Of a stretch of 64,000 nucleotides of DNA, positions 41,101 to 50,126 are shown in pieces. A program made the position numbers and the translations under genes. Position 1 is the stretch's first letter. The number at the start of each line of letters is the position of its first letter. Below the pieces are notes generated by a model that was not told the DNA's origin, did not search any database, and saw nothing but the letters and a program-made list of their open reading frames with translations. The DNA lies in the NCBI RefSeq assembly GCF_943736995.1, contig NZ_OX031157.1, forward strand, positions 124,001-188,000, written 5' to 3'. The stretch comes from Sporosarcina sp. Marseille-Q4943. GTDB taxonomy: Bacteria > Bacillota > Bacilli > Bacillales_A > Planococcaceae.

Positions 41101-41774
41101 ACGCCCCAAAGTTTGAAAGAATCTTCAACCGATTTTTTGAAGTCCACGAAAGGCAATTCACTTTCCCGGTGCTTGTCAATTTGATTAATAATCAAATAAA
41201 CATTGGCGTTATAGCGCAAAAGTTCTTTCGTGAATTTGAAATTCAGTTCCGACTGAACGTGGTTGTAGTCCATCGTGTAGAAAACGAGATCGGCTAAATG
41301 AAGTGCCGATTCTGTCGATAAGCGATGGGCATCATCCGTCGAATCGACTCCGGGTGTATCCATGACTGTTATCGCTTCCGGCAAGTTGGACGCGGGATGA
41401 CCAATTTCAATTAGTGAAATTTCTGCGCCATCCTTACTGAAGGACTTGATTGCATCAAAGAAACGATGGCCCTTGTATTTGACGAGGGAGCCGTCCGTCC
41501 GATGAATAATTGCAAATTCTTCATCCGTCTTTTTCACTTTGACAATATTGGCGCTCGTCGGAATTGGACTGGAAGGCAAAAGGTCCTCCCCTGTCAACGC
41601 ATTGATCATCGACGATTTGCCGGCCGAGAAATGACCTGCGAATCCGATCACAAACTCTTCATCCATCAATTTACGTGCTAATGAAGCTGCTTTCTTAACA
41701 CGTTCTTCATCGTGATTCTTGTTAAATAAATGACCGTAAATAGCTGTTCGTTCTAAAATATCATTAGTAAACAT
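38172..41774 (-). CDS. dynA: Dynamin-like protein DynA (two dynamin units in one chain)
   Basis: 1200 residues; B. subtilis DynA (YpbR) has about 1190. Two full dynamin units are in tandem: the first GTPase has GHFSAGKSSMIN near 46 and DTPGVDSTD, the second GAFSAGKSSFSN near 628 and DTPGADSIN. Each is followed by long helical stalks. DynA binds and fuses membranes on the cytoplasmic side and helps cells survive membrane stress and phage. The order dynA, sulfurtransferase, phosphoesterase suggests a leftward operon. Both G1 loops are intact. Confidence 0.96.
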   Translation of the reverse strand: MFTNDILERTAIYGHLFNKNHDEERVKKAASLARKLMDEEFVIGFAGHFSAGKSSMINALTGEDLLPSSPIPTSANIVKVKKTDEEFAIIHRTDGSLVKYKGHRFFDAIKSFSKDGAEISLIEIGHPASNLPEAITVMDTPGVDSTDDAHRLSTESALHLADLVFYTMDYNHVQSELNFKFTKELLRYNANVYLIINQIDKHRESELPFVDFKKSVEDSFKLWGVEPKGIFYTSLKSDDLPFNDFEKVKGIVEGSIVNWKDHFLDNAEQSLLKLKEEHLEFLESERTDCKSAYSKIVSEEEWNQYEELSSELDGLKKRASLLSGDEFYATFERERNDLLRNASISPFETRELLKDYLESKSPRFKVGLLFGAKKTAEEKAKRKNSLATNLSKLIHTQIEVHVKAIMKKTLTDAGLMNDERSIAIDEMDMSVPFEEIDKQLNVSDVVTGETVLNMTEQMKTAIQQVFRRLTDDWKQEMSAIAASAGNEQSEPLLQAIQSLEQKLAAIAQVNKIDQKRADFTNSLAAPTASLKTSSELLLQQWERKTEIETVELDKLMTAENETVHNVVQQELANTVEMTSDIPDAGSVIDKALHIAQSVMDIPGFSETADYLWNKADRLSHQEFTVALFGAFSAGKSSFSNALLGDRVLPVSPNPTTAAINRIRPLVTGKEDRTADVHLKTVNQMTEDVAFSFEALGMPILTLEEAFEKAEAVLGKELEDESLHIHKTFIRAFETGYPVYRDKLGSVINVDQTEFTRFVAEEERSCFVDSIDLYIDCPLTRQGITLVDTPGADSINARHTDVAFDYIRNADAILFITYYNHAFARADREFLIQLGRVKDAFELDKMFFIVNAIDLANNAEEAETVLSFVEQELAAFGIRHPRVHGISSLQALEAKMNDRQDAAMEAFEQHFGHFLKDDLKGLAVQALEEEAVKAVNRLAILIERAEVNRSRKAERMVELDRFEQEVRARYANGFGEVIRKASSNELNELVYYILQRVFLRFGDFFKEGYSPSTFANHPAERALTMALAETVQMTGFDLTQELKVTNLRMLNFMNKLLKERERSEMRFLSEKDSSISPSPYEAEDAEMLTFAVPFENPAVYKDVNRSFKNQKSFFEKGERLVLKNRLEERLKEDASIYLGKEKERIEFWAEQWIEAEAEGLRLHLLNQSVKQIESERSLLKDTEQLDEWRAIHKKIQLKGMG

Positions 41775-41867
41775 AATATTCGATCCTTCCTAACATTCTC
41801 TATCTACTATACCATTTTTCGTAACTGATGAACCTTGATTGAAAATTCGGAGTTTATATAGGCAAAA

Positions 41868-41910
41868 GGCTGTCTTTAATCAAGTTTCCTCGATAAGAAA
41901 GACAGCTTTT
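41868..41910 (-). terminator. Terminator of the DinG-like helicase gene
   Basis: The stem AAAGACAGC/GCTGTCTTT with flanking A/T pairs lies just after the stop codon at 41916, followed by CTTTTGCC on the minus strand. The loop is long (20 nt). Confidence 0.7.
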
Positions 41911-41915
41911 ATTAC

Positions 41916-43832
41916 TTATTTCTTGACGAATGTCTGTAGATCCACCGGGAATATCCCAGCAATGACATCTTTCATTTCTTGTTCTTCACCTTCTAAGAGA
42001 ATATGCACAGTCCCGGAATCTTCCGACGTCCGAATGAGGCGTCCAGCGCCTTGCCTTAGACGTAACAACATGAATGGTAAATCCACTTCCTCGAACGGTT
42101 TTTCCGCGTGCTTCCTCCGCGCGTCGAATAAAGGATCTTTCGGAGGAAACGGCAAATCATAAATAATGACACGAGTTAGTGCGTCTTGCGGAATATCGAG
42201 CCCTTCCCATAGATGATAGGAGCACAGGACGGAAATTTCCTTCTGCTGGAACTCGCGGACAATCGAAGATAATTCCCGTTCCCCTTCAAACGCGATTCCC
42301 TTTCTTTGCTCTTCATTCAACGCTGATTGGAACTGTTTCATCGACTGCTCCGATTTGAACAGCAACAATGTTTGTTGCCCATCCTGCAGCAAGTCGAGCA
42401 CGTATTTCGGCTTCTCTCCTGCATCCATATCAGCTGCAATGACTTCCATCTTTTCTTCGTAATCGAAAGGCGATTCCACTGAAAACGAGAGGAAATCATC
42501 AATGCCGAGACTATCTAAAATATACGAAAAATCCTGTCCGACCGAAAGCGTAGCCGATGAAAAGACGATCGGAATATTGGATGAAAACAGCTTCTCTTGT
42601 AATATGTCCGTGACGAGACGCGGCATGATGATGAGTGTCATCCCATCTTTACTAACCTCTAACCAGTCAACCGCATCGTTTTCTGACACAAATAATTCCA
42701 TGGAATAAATATATTGTTCCAAGTATTCCTCTACCATTTTCAAGTCATATTCTGGAATGATATATAATTCACCTTCAAACACGAACTCTTCCAGTAAAGC
42801 GGTTGAAATGGAGATCGCTTCCCTTCCGGCTGAAAGGATTTCCCCGTCTTTTCGAATCGCTTTCCGTTCATCTCCGCTTTCCATCGTTGCCGACTTGAGA
42901 AGGCGGAAGAAATGTTCATGGATGTCAATTAAGCGCTCCATCAATTGCAATGTCTCTTCACGGACGCCGTCAACCATGACCCGTTCCAGCAGGTTAAGCA
43001 ACGTATTATTTTGAACTTCATACGTTAGTGCACGTTGGGCGGAATACTCCAGCAAATGACCTTCATCGAAAACGATCATCGATATATCAGGAAGTAGTGG
43101 CAATTGACCTTGGCGCTTCCTCGATTCCTTCGTCCAAATATGCTCCATATAAAAATCATGTGAGCAAATGATCAGGTCCGCCGCTTCACGATAATGATTC
43201 CGGTGAATTGTCTGTCCGCAGCGATTTCGAATATCGCATGCTGCGCATTGTTGGACGGGATGGAAATTCATTGTTTTCCATTGCTCGTCGTTCAAATGAG
43301 GATAATCCGAACGTTCCCCATAAGGGAAGATCGATTGCAGCGACATATTTCCACGGACAAAATCAGGCAAACCGGTATGCACATTCTCCGCAAAATCTTC
43401 TATCGATGCATCTACCGCTTCATCCAATCTCTTTAAACATAAGTATTGATCCCTCGCTTTGGCGAGACGAACGTCGATATCGATTTGCAATGCATCACTA
43501 ATTTTGCGAATATCGCCTTCTTCTTTCACAAGCTGATCAATTAACGTTTCATCTGCACAGGAAATAAGGGCAGGTTTTCCCGTATACCTCGCATAAGCTA
43601 TGGCCGGCAATAAATAGGCGATCGTCTTCCCGGTTCCGACTCCTGCTTCTGCCAAGAGAACTTTCTTCTCTTTCAGCGCTTGTTCAATTTGAAATGCCAT
43701 ATAGATTTGTTCGTCTCTGCATTCGAATCCCTTTTCAGTCAAATCGTCATATAATGTATCGCCAATCCAATCATTCAAGGATTCATAGAATGATTTTTCC
43801 TTCGTTAATGAAAATGGCATTTTCCTTTTCAT
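41916..43832 (-). CDS. ypvA: DinG/XPD-family DNA helicase YpvA
   Basis: 638 residues. Walker A is EAGVGTGKTIAYL and Walker B IVFDEGHLLEYS (DEGH). Four cysteines, one in YLCLKR and three in QQCAACDIRNRC, fit the XPD-type iron-sulfur cluster. The C-terminal motif VI is RLRQGAGRLIRT. Unlike dinG at 58313, it has no exonuclease domain. B. subtilis has the same two DinG-like proteins. ATG at 43832 follows AAAGGGGAG. It should be a 5'-3' helicase in repair; the substrate is unknown. Confidence 0.92.
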   Translation of the reverse strand: MKRKMPFSLTKEKSFYESLNDWIGDTLYDDLTEKGFECRDEQIYMAFQIEQALKEKKVLLAEAGVGTGKTIAYLLPAIAYARYTGKPALISCADETLIDQLVKEEGDIRKISDALQIDIDVRLAKARDQYLCLKRLDEAVDASIEDFAENVHTGLPDFVRGNMSLQSIFPYGERSDYPHLNDEQWKTMNFHPVQQCAACDIRNRCGQTIHRNHYREAADLIICSHDFYMEHIWTKESRKRQGQLPLLPDISMIVFDEGHLLEYSAQRALTYEVQNNTLLNLLERVMVDGVREETLQLMERLIDIHEHFFRLLKSATMESGDERKAIRKDGEILSAGREAISISTALLEEFVFEGELYIIPEYDLKMVEEYLEQYIYSMELFVSENDAVDWLEVSKDGMTLIIMPRLVTDILQEKLFSSNIPIVFSSATLSVGQDFSYILDSLGIDDFLSFSVESPFDYEEKMEVIAADMDAGEKPKYVLDLLQDGQQTLLLFKSEQSMKQFQSALNEEQRKGIAFEGERELSSIVREFQQKEISVLCSYHLWEGLDIPQDALTRVIIYDLPFPPKDPLFDARRKHAEKPFEEVDLPFMLLRLRQGAGRLIRTSEDSGTVHILLEGEEQEMKDVIAGIFPVDLQTFVKK

Positions 43833-43860
43833 TTGCGCTCCCCTTTCCTTTTCGCACATG

Positions 43861-43891
43861 GAAACGGAAGAGGCAGGACCTCTTCCGTTTC
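43861..43891 (-). terminator. Hairpin between ypsC and ypvA
   Basis: A perfect 13-bp stem GAAACGGAAGAGG/CCTCTTCCGTTTC has a 5-nt loop. There is no long T-run after it, so it may stop only part of the transcription. It lies 10 bp past the ypsC stop. Confidence 0.7.
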
Positions 43892-43901
43892 ATCTGACCG
43901 C

Positions 43902-45029
43902 TTATTTTCGTTGACCCCAATATTGATAAAAGTCTGTTCGAATAAATCCATTGAACAGCTTGCGCTTCTTCGTAGCTTTCTTGCCGTACATTGTTTCGAA
44001 GTTTTCCAATGAAGAGAGCATGTATACGGACCATGATGGATACCTATCCATTATATGACCGATTACACGGGCAAGTTCCTCAGCTTCTTCAATTTCACCT
44101 AATCGTTCCCCATAAGGAGGATTGCCGACTAGCACACCATTCAAACCTTCGACAGTCAAATCCTTGACGTCACGCTGTTCGAAGCGGATCAAATCCATGA
44201 AGCCGGCTTCTACTGAGTTTTGCTGGGCAATCTTGATCATCCTAGGATCCACATCGAATCCTGTAATGTCAAGCGGTTGATCATATTTCGCAAGGTCTTC
44301 GGCTTCTTCCCTGACGCGGTCCCATATCGCTTGATTCATCCAAGGCCATTGCTCACTGCTGAAATCACGGTTATAACCCGGTGCAATTTGCTGCCCGATC
44401 ATTGCTGCTTCGATCGCAATTGTTCCCGATCCACAAAACGGATCGACGAACGGTCTATCGGGATTCCATCGGGTCAATTTAACGAGGGCCGCCGCCATCG
44501 TCTCTTTAAGCGGAGCATCCCCTTGCCCGACACGATAGCCGCGTTTATGCAAACCGGCGCCGCTCGAATCGATTGTCAACGTCACTTTATCTTTTAATAT
44601 GGATACTTCGAGCTTGAATAATGGACCCGTCTCATCTAAAAAACCAATCCGTTTATACGCAGATTTTATACGTTCCACGATTGCTTTCTTGACGATTGCC
44701 TGGCAATCGGGTGTGCTGTACAATATCGATTTCACCGATTTTCCTGCGACTGGGAATTTTGCATCGACAGGCAAATATTGCTCCCACGGAAGGGATTTTG
44801 TCTGTTCAAACAGTTCGTCGAATGTTGTTGCTGTGAATTCACCGACGATGATGCGGACACGATCTGCGACACGAAGCCACATGTTTGTTTTGGCAATTGC
44901 TGTTTCATCGCCTTCAAAGTAGATCTTTCCGTTTTCTGTTTTCGTCTGGAAGCCGAGTTCTTTCACTTCATCCGCAACGATCGATTCCAGCCCCATGGCC
45001 GATGTGGCGACCAATTTATAGTTTGTCAT
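43902..45029 (-). CDS. ypsC: Class I SAM-dependent RNA methyltransferase YpsC (THUMP domain)
   Basis: 375 residues. An N-terminal ferredoxin-like and THUMP region (about 1-160) precedes a Rossmann methyltransferase with DPFCGSGTIAIEA and the catalytic VGNPPYGERLGE (NPPY). The family (RlmL N-terminal part and YpsC) makes N2-methylguanosine in 23S rRNA. Its place between ypvA and rnpB-gpsB matches B. subtilis. The ATG at 45029 has a weak GGAGTTGGAAATG context. Confidence 0.93.
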   Translation of the reverse strand: MTNYKLVATSAMGLESIVADEVKELGFQTKTENGKIYFEGDETAIAKTNMWLRVADRVRIIVGEFTATTFDELFEQTKSLPWEQYLPVDAKFPVAGKSVKSILYSTPDCQAIVKKAIVERIKSAYKRIGFLDETGPLFKLEVSILKDKVTLTIDSSGAGLHKRGYRVGQGDAPLKETMAAALVKLTRWNPDRPFVDPFCGSGTIAIEAAMIGQQIAPGYNRDFSSEQWPWMNQAIWDRVREEAEDLAKYDQPLDITGFDVDPRMIKIAQQNSVEAGFMDLIRFEQRDVKDLTVEGLNGVLVGNPPYGERLGEIEEAEELARVIGHIMDRYPSWSVYMLSSLENFETMYGKKATKKRKLFNGFIRTDFYQYWGQRK

Positions 45030-45136
45030 GCATTTCCAACTCCAATTCTGAATGTACGTAGGTATAAGAAACTATTTGTATACACTGCTATGTAGTCTGT
45101 GTGAATTTAATCAATTTAATATCCCAATAACGAAGA

Positions 45137-45165
45137 AATGCTCTCCAAACGAGAAGGAGAGCATT
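45137..45165 (-). terminator. Terminator of rnpB
   Basis: A perfect 10-bp stem AATGCTCTCC/GGAGAGCATT is followed by TCTTCGTTATT on the minus strand, about 20 bp after the mature RNA end. Confidence 0.82.
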
Positions 45166-45183
45166 GATTGTTATGTAGAACCA

Positions 45184-45583
45184 TCGTAAATTCGATAAGC
45201 CATGTTTTGTTCCCGTGTACTCGAACGGCTTGCGCCTCGTACTTAGGGTGGTAATCATCTATCTACAGACAATGTCTGTCCCTTCATCTGTTCAATTCCT
45301 TCAGAAGAGTGCCCCTACCATAATTTGGGTTTCTCGCTCGTGGGGTTTACCGCGTTCCATCTGAGCCGTTTCCGGATCAGCTACGTCACTGTGGCACTTT
45401 TCAGGAGACCTCATCCATATGTGCAAGCACACTTAGGATTTATCCCCGCCGTCAATGCGCAATGCGCAAAGCCCCGGCTTATTTTTTCGCCGAGCACGAA
45501 CACTACGGTCATCTCAGAACCGTGCGAGCATGGACTTTCCTCTACAACTGATGTTGCAGCGATTACCTGAATTCACGCTATGG
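45184..45583 (-). ncRNA. rnpB: RNase P RNA, type B
   Basis: About 400 nt. It contains the universal GAGGAAAGTCCATGCTCGC near the 5' end, AGTGCCACAGTGACG, GGAACGCGGTAAACCCC, GAGCGAGAAACCCAAATT and the 3' element ACAGACATTG...TAGATAGATGATTACC, all in the order of the B. subtilis RNA. The ends pair as helix P1 (CGTGAATTC with GAATTTACG), which fixes the limits within a few bases. The RNA is the catalytic part of RNase P, trimming tRNA 5' ends. It lies between gpsB and ypsC, its usual place in Bacillaceae. Confidence 0.97.
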
Positions 45584-45590
45584 TTACAAT

Positions 45591-45619
45591 AGTATACTGC
45601 AATTTTCGACAAAAATCAA
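45591..45619 (-). promoter_or_regulatory. Promoter of rnpB
   Basis: TTGATT (45614-45619), a 17-bp spacer and TATACT (45591-45596) on the minus strand. The expected start point falls at the 5' end of the RNA. Confidence 0.82.
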
Positions 45620-45652
45620 CATTTTTCTCTGCGAAGCCAAGGATCTGCTTAT

Positions 45653-45949
45653 TTATTCGTGATCGTACAATTTGCTTCCGAATACGTGCTTCTCCAAATT
45701 TGAAATCCTTTTTAACAGATCAAAGTTCGTTGTATTGGCGTTAGTAGCCATTGGACGTTTAGCTGTTGATGCAAGTTCATCCTTCAGCTTTTCATTTTCC
45801 ATACGTAATTCAGAAATTGTTTTTTTGAAAGCTTCATAATCCTGAATGACTTGATCCAGGAAAAGATCCACATCTTCTTGATTATATCCGCGTAAACCTG
45901 TTTTGAACTCTTTTTCAAGAATTGTTTTAGAATCAAGTTTTATTTCCAT
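45653..45949 (-). CDS. gpsB: Cell division protein GpsB
   Basis: 98 residues. The N-terminal DivIVA-like domain ([24 protein letters not shown]) is followed by a coiled coil ([12 protein letters not shown]) and a short C-terminal helix ([18 protein letters not shown]), the GpsB plan. It shuttles PBP1 between side wall and septum by binding its cytoplasmic tail, and ponA is encoded 5 kb away. The ATG at 45949 follows GGAAGGG; a pair of ATGs upstream is less likely. Confidence 0.95.
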   Translation of the reverse strand: MEIKLDSKTILEKEFKTGLRGYNQEDVDLFLDQVIQDYEAFKKTISELRMENEKLKDELASTAKRPMATNANTTNFDLLKRISNLEKHVFGSKLYDHE

Positions 45950-46047
45950 GAAATGACGCCCTTCCATCAATGTTTACATGTCGCAAGTATAGCATATTTT
46001 GTACAACTTTGTCTTTCTATTTCCGTTCATAAGGAGGATTTTGTCGG

Positions 46048-47316
46048 TTAGTGCGCTTCCCCGGGAAATAGCTTTTTCATTAATCTTATTTCCCTATGAG
46101 TGAATTCATTTCCCATCCGGATTTTAAATCGGTTCGTCATGTCCGGATCTTGTCGCAAGTGACGGATCGCTTCCTTTGTGTAATGCAGTGCTTTTGCCGG
46201 ATCTTTCATTTTATGCTCGAACAGCTTCGCCAATTCCTCATAGGCGATGACTCTTTCCCTTCCCGTCAAACTATGTGCGGCAATTTTAAATGATTCGATG
46301 GCTTCGATTTGACGCCCTTCCTTTTTTAGGAGAAATCCGATGTGAAAATGCGCCTTCGGTTCTTCTGTTCCATATTCAGCTATGACATCCATTAGGACAT
46401 CTTTGCTTCGGTTAAACGATTTTAGGTCCGTATACCATTTTCCGATATTCGTTTTCGCATTCGCGGAAGAAAGTGAGTCATCTCGCAACAGAAGGTCTGT
46501 TGAACGAATATATAAGGTGACGAGGGAAAGGATATCCCATTCATTATGAAGAAGGACTTTCATCAATAACTCGGCGCGGCCATTCTTTACCGCATCCTGA
46601 TAGATGATCGGGGCCATATGGCCGGGAATATCGCCTTCGCGGAAGAAACCGAGCTGTTCTTCTTCGACTGCCGTCAATTTAAATGTTTCCATTTCATTTT
46701 TCCAAATCCTTTTCGAGCCATGCAGCAAATCAATTTCAGTATGCTTCAGCAACTGGGGTAGTACATTTCTATTCATCGTCCATCTCGTTTGCACTTGCGG
46801 CATATCGAAGCTTTTTCCGTTATACATGACGATGGACATCGGTGTTTTCCATAGATCTGTAGCATAAAGGAATGCCGCTTCATGATCCGGTCCGGGCAAC
46901 ACATATTGTGTCAATGTGAATGCTTCTTCCGTATATTCGATGAAGCCCATAAGGAAGATGAGTGTGCCTGCGCCTTTCAAGCCGGTCGTCTCCGTATCGA
47001 AAAATACGAGCGGCCTTGTAAAGTCAGGCGCCAGAGGATGGATTTCCTGTGATTCGCGCCATTTTTCCACTGTGTCCAACAACCCAGAAAGTGCAAACTT
47101 CCCATGTCGGTGTTGCGGTTCATAGACGACAGTTCGTTTGTAGACGATTCCGAATTCGTTTTCCTCTTTTGTCAATCCGGCCGCTAACCATCTCTTCTCA
47201 TAAGGAGGAGCTGGAGGCGTTTCGCGTTTCTTCGGTGCATCAGGCTTTACCTCGGCTAGAGGAGCTTTCTTTTTCAGCAGCTTCTTCATTTCCATCATTT
47301 TAGCTTCATAAGACAT
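46048..47316 (-). CDS. mrfB: MrfB/YprB 3'-5' exonuclease with TPR-like tail
   Basis: 422 residues. An RNase H-like exonuclease domain (about 95-270) shows the DEDD residues: FFDTETTGL, YNGKSFDMP and HNEWDILSLVTLY. A C-terminal helical tail (LKKEGRQIEAIESFKIAA, KDPAKALHYTKEAIRHL) looks like TPRs. In B. subtilis MrfB works with the helicase MrfA to remove mitomycin C adducts outside the UvrABC route. The ATG at 47316 follows GGGGGT and overlaps the end of mrfA by 11 bp. Confidence 0.92.
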   Translation of the reverse strand: MSYEAKMMEMKKLLKKKAPLAEVKPDAPKKRETPPAPPYEKRWLAAGLTKEENEFGIVYKRTVVYEPQHRHGKFALSGLLDTVEKWRESQEIHPLAPDFTRPLVFFDTETTGLKGAGTLIFLMGFIEYTEEAFTLTQYVLPGPDHEAAFLYATDLWKTPMSIVMYNGKSFDMPQVQTRWTMNRNVLPQLLKHTEIDLLHGSKRIWKNEMETFKLTAVEEEQLGFFREGDIPGHMAPIIYQDAVKNGRAELLMKVLLHNEWDILSLVTLYIRSTDLLLRDDSLSSANAKTNIGKWYTDLKSFNRSKDVLMDVIAEYGTEEPKAHFHIGFLLKKEGRQIEAIESFKIAAHSLTGRERVIAYEELAKLFEHKMKDPAKALHYTKEAIRHLRQDPDMTNRFKIRMGNEFTHREIRLMKKLFPGEAH

Positions 47317-49585
47317 CTGAGTTACCCCCAACGAGGGCTTGGAGAAGGACGATGACATCCCTTTTCATCCTGATTCCCTCTTCCTGCGCGCCTATACAGA
47401 CCGGACAACCGTTTTCGCAATGGCATCCTCGCACGTGCTCTGCCGCCTTTCTCAGCAGTTCATCCCAACGGCCAAAGATCTTTTCACTTAAGCCGATGCC
47501 ACCGGGATAACTATCGTAAATGAAAATTGTCGGTTTCCCCGTATGGATTGCCTTCACTTGAGGGACAACATGGATATCTGACCGGTCACAACGGACAAAT
47601 AACGGGATGAACGATTGGATTGCATACGCGGCACCTGTCAAAGCGTCCGTCAAATCGGACTCCTTCCATCCGTCCGGTACGTCGAATGAATACCAAGTGG
47701 ATGATGTATGCAGCTCTTCCGCGGGCAGAGAGATAGGTCCAGAGCCGATATTGTCATGGGAATCAAAACGGATTTTCTTGAAAATAGTTGGGATCGCCAA
47801 TACAGCAATATCTCCGTACGCCACTTCTGCTTCTCCGAGTTGCGTGCTTTCATCTTCGTTGATCACTTTCAATTCTACGGCCAAGTTGGCATCCGTATAA
47901 TAATCGACATCGACTTCCGTCACATATGCCTTTTTCTCTTCCCAATCTAACATTTCGACTTGATATTGCTTTCCTTGATGGATATAGATCGCCTCTTCGT
48001 GCAGCAAAGTCATTGCACTATAGCGGTCCATTTCCCCGATTACGACGGTCCCTTTAGGAATCGTCTTATCGATGATCACGACATTTTCCTGCGAAGCCGA
48101 GCGTAGACTGATTTCGCTAGCTGGGAATCGGTCCGTCATCCAATGCCATTTATCCGATGTTTTCACGAGCACCCCTTCGCTTTCCAAAAAGGCGAGCAAC
48201 TCCTGGACCTCGAATTCCCCATACGTTTCCGTCATTGTGAACGGCAATTCAAATGATGCACATTTCAAATGATCCATGAGGATGAGCATGTTGTCAGGAT
48301 GGATCCTCGCTTCTTCAGGAGTTTGGCCCAACAAGTATTCAGGATGCTGGATAATGTATTGGTCTAGTGCCATCGATTGCGCGACGTAGATTATTAGAGC
48401 GTCGTCCTGCCTTCTTCCTGCTCTCCCGGCCTGTTGATAGGCGCTCGCGATATTTCCCGGATAGCCAGTCATGATGCAAGCTTGTAATTGCCCGATATCG
48501 ATGCCGAGCTCCAGCGCATTCGTGCTCACGACCGTCTTTATTTCACCGTCGCGAAGCCTTTTTTCGATTTTTCTCCGTTCCGAAGGCAAATAGCCGCCCC
48601 TGTACCCCATAATCGTCTGATCCAACAGTTTTTTCTTCGTCAATTCCTTCATATACGTAACAAGCATTTCAACGCGCACCCTGCTCTTTGCAAAGATGAT
48701 TGTTTGAATTCCTTCACTGTACAAAAACGATGCAATATCCCTTACTTCGAGGATTGCGCTTCGCCGGATGCCGAACGTTTTATGGACAACCGGCGGATTG
48801 TAGAAGATGAAATGCTTGACCCCTGAAGGAGCGCCATTTTTGGATATGAGGCGCATCGGTGTGTTTGTCAACGCCTCGGCAAGCTCTTTCGGGTTGGCGA
48901 TTGTTGCCGATGTGCAAATGAAAGTCGGATTGCATCCATAATAATTGCAAATGCGCTTTAACCTTCTTAATACATGTGCAACATGGCTTCCGAATACCCC
49001 TTTATACGTATGCAATTCATCTATGATGATATACTTCAAATTTTCGAATAGAGAAACCCATTTCGTATGATGTGGCAAAATGCCCGAATGCAACATATCG
49101 GGGTTCGTCAAAACGATATGACCTGATTTCCGCACTTTCGTACGCAGTCCGGGCGCCGTGTCCCCATCATATGTGTAACTGAGAATTGTCTCTCCGCTCG
49201 CCTCGATTAGTTCATGCAAGTCTGCCAGCTGGTCTTGAGCAAGAGCTTTTGTCGGAAACAGATAAAGCGCGCGTGAAGCGTCATCCTCCAAAATGCTTTG
49301 CAGGACAGGCAAATGATAGCATAATGACTTACCTGAAGCGGTAGGAGTTACAGCTGTAATCGAATTGCCGGAAGACGCGAGATCGAATGCGTCGCGCTGA
49401 TGACTGTATAAGCGTTCAATTCCTTTCTCCGCCAGTGCCTTTACGATGGAAGGATGAAGCTGTTCCGGAAAGGATGCGTATTCAGCCGATTTCCCCTCGA
49501 TCTTTTCATAGTGACGAATATTAGTAGATAGCTCAGGATCGGATAAAAAACGATCCACTGTTTCCCGGACACTTATCTTCTTCAT
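47306..49585 (-). CDS. mrfA: MrfA/YprA DEXH helicase
   Basis: 759 residues, superfamily 2 helicase. Motif I is TPTASGKSLCYHLP, motif II IIDELHTY and motif VI QQAGRAGR. The C-terminal DUF1998-type domain ends with four Cys in RGCHCENGCPVCIG, which bind zinc in MrfA. In B. subtilis this 3'-5' helicase repairs mitomycin C lesions with MrfB, encoded next. The start overlaps yppE by 4 bp, so yppE, mrfA and mrfB form one operon. Confidence 0.94.
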   Translation of the reverse strand: MKKISVRETVDRFLSDPELSTNIRHYEKIEGKSAEYASFPEQLHPSIVKALAEKGIERLYSHQRDAFDLASSGNSITAVTPTASGKSLCYHLPVLQSILEDDASRALYLFPTKALAQDQLADLHELIEASGETILSYTYDGDTAPGLRTKVRKSGHIVLTNPDMLHSGILPHHTKWVSLFENLKYIIIDELHTYKGVFGSHVAHVLRRLKRICNYYGCNPTFICTSATIANPKELAEALTNTPMRLISKNGAPSGVKHFIFYNPPVVHKTFGIRRSAILEVRDIASFLYSEGIQTIIFAKSRVRVEMLVTYMKELTKKKLLDQTIMGYRGGYLPSERRKIEKRLRDGEIKTVVSTNALELGIDIGQLQACIMTGYPGNIASAYQQAGRAGRRQDDALIIYVAQSMALDQYIIQHPEYLLGQTPEEARIHPDNMLILMDHLKCASFELPFTMTETYGEFEVQELLAFLESEGVLVKTSDKWHWMTDRFPASEISLRSASQENVVIIDKTIPKGTVVIGEMDRYSAMTLLHEEAIYIHQGKQYQVEMLDWEEKKAYVTEVDVDYYTDANLAVELKVINEDESTQLGEAEVAYGDIAVLAIPTIFKKIRFDSHDNIGSGPISLPAEELHTSSTWYSFDVPDGWKESDLTDALTGAAYAIQSFIPLFVRCDRSDIHVVPQVKAIHTGKPTIFIYDSYPGGIGLSEKIFGRWDELLRKAAEHVRGCHCENGCPVCIGAQEEGIRMKRDVIVLLQALVGGNSDVL

Positions 49586-49953
49586 CCTTCCTCCCCTCCC
49601 TTACGCTGTAATTCGTCTAAAACCGTTCGTAATGTGTACGTCGCGGAATTGATTGAAAGGACAAAACGCTTTTTTCCTGTCTTCGGGTAAAAAGATTGCA
49701 CAATAAATTGTTTCATCGATTCGTTCAATGATTCGATTTGATGTAAATGAACATATTTCGGCCTTTCTTCTCGAATTAACGTTCGAATCTCCTCTGTCCA
49801 TTCATCAAGTAATTTATGATTTATATCTGCATAAGGTTTCACTTCTATATAAAAATCGGGCTCACGATCTAATTCCCGCATTGCTGGGAGTCTTTCCAAG
49901 CACTCTTCACAAACAGAAAGGAGCCGTTCTGTTTTTTCTATTAAGCTTAACAA
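49582..49953 (-). CDS. yppE: YppE-like protein (DUF1798)
   Basis: 123 residues, mostly helical, matching YppE (DUF1798): ERLLSVCEECLERL, DFYIEVKPYADINHKLLDEW and VQSFYPKTGKKRFVLSINSATYTLR. Known structures are helical bundles; the function is unknown. It is divergent from recU and first in the operon with mrfA and mrfB. An in-frame ATG has an AGGAAG site upstream. The 173-bp gap to recU shows no clear regulatory motif. Confidence 0.87.
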   Translation of the reverse strand: MLSLIEKTERLLSVCEECLERLPAMRELDREPDFYIEVKPYADINHKLLDEWTEEIRTLIREERPKYVHLHQIESLNESMKQFIVQSFYPKTGKKRFVLSINSATYTLRTVLDELQRKGGEEG

Positions 49954-50126
49954 GTGATCTCTTCCTTTCCGAAGTCTCTCCTATAGTTTATCAAAAACTG
50001 TAGGTGGACACCAATCCCTAACGAACGTGCATTCTTCAAAACTATTTGGACAATATTTCCACGGAACTTTTAGAGTCATAATGCGTCTACTCATTATGGT
50101 ATGATAGGAAATGCGAGGTGGTAGGA

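Noticed and set aside
50010..50030. LexA box in the yppE-recU gap (GAACGTGCATTC)
   Set aside because: The right half is ATTC, not GTTC; one mismatch in a core half-site is not enough here.
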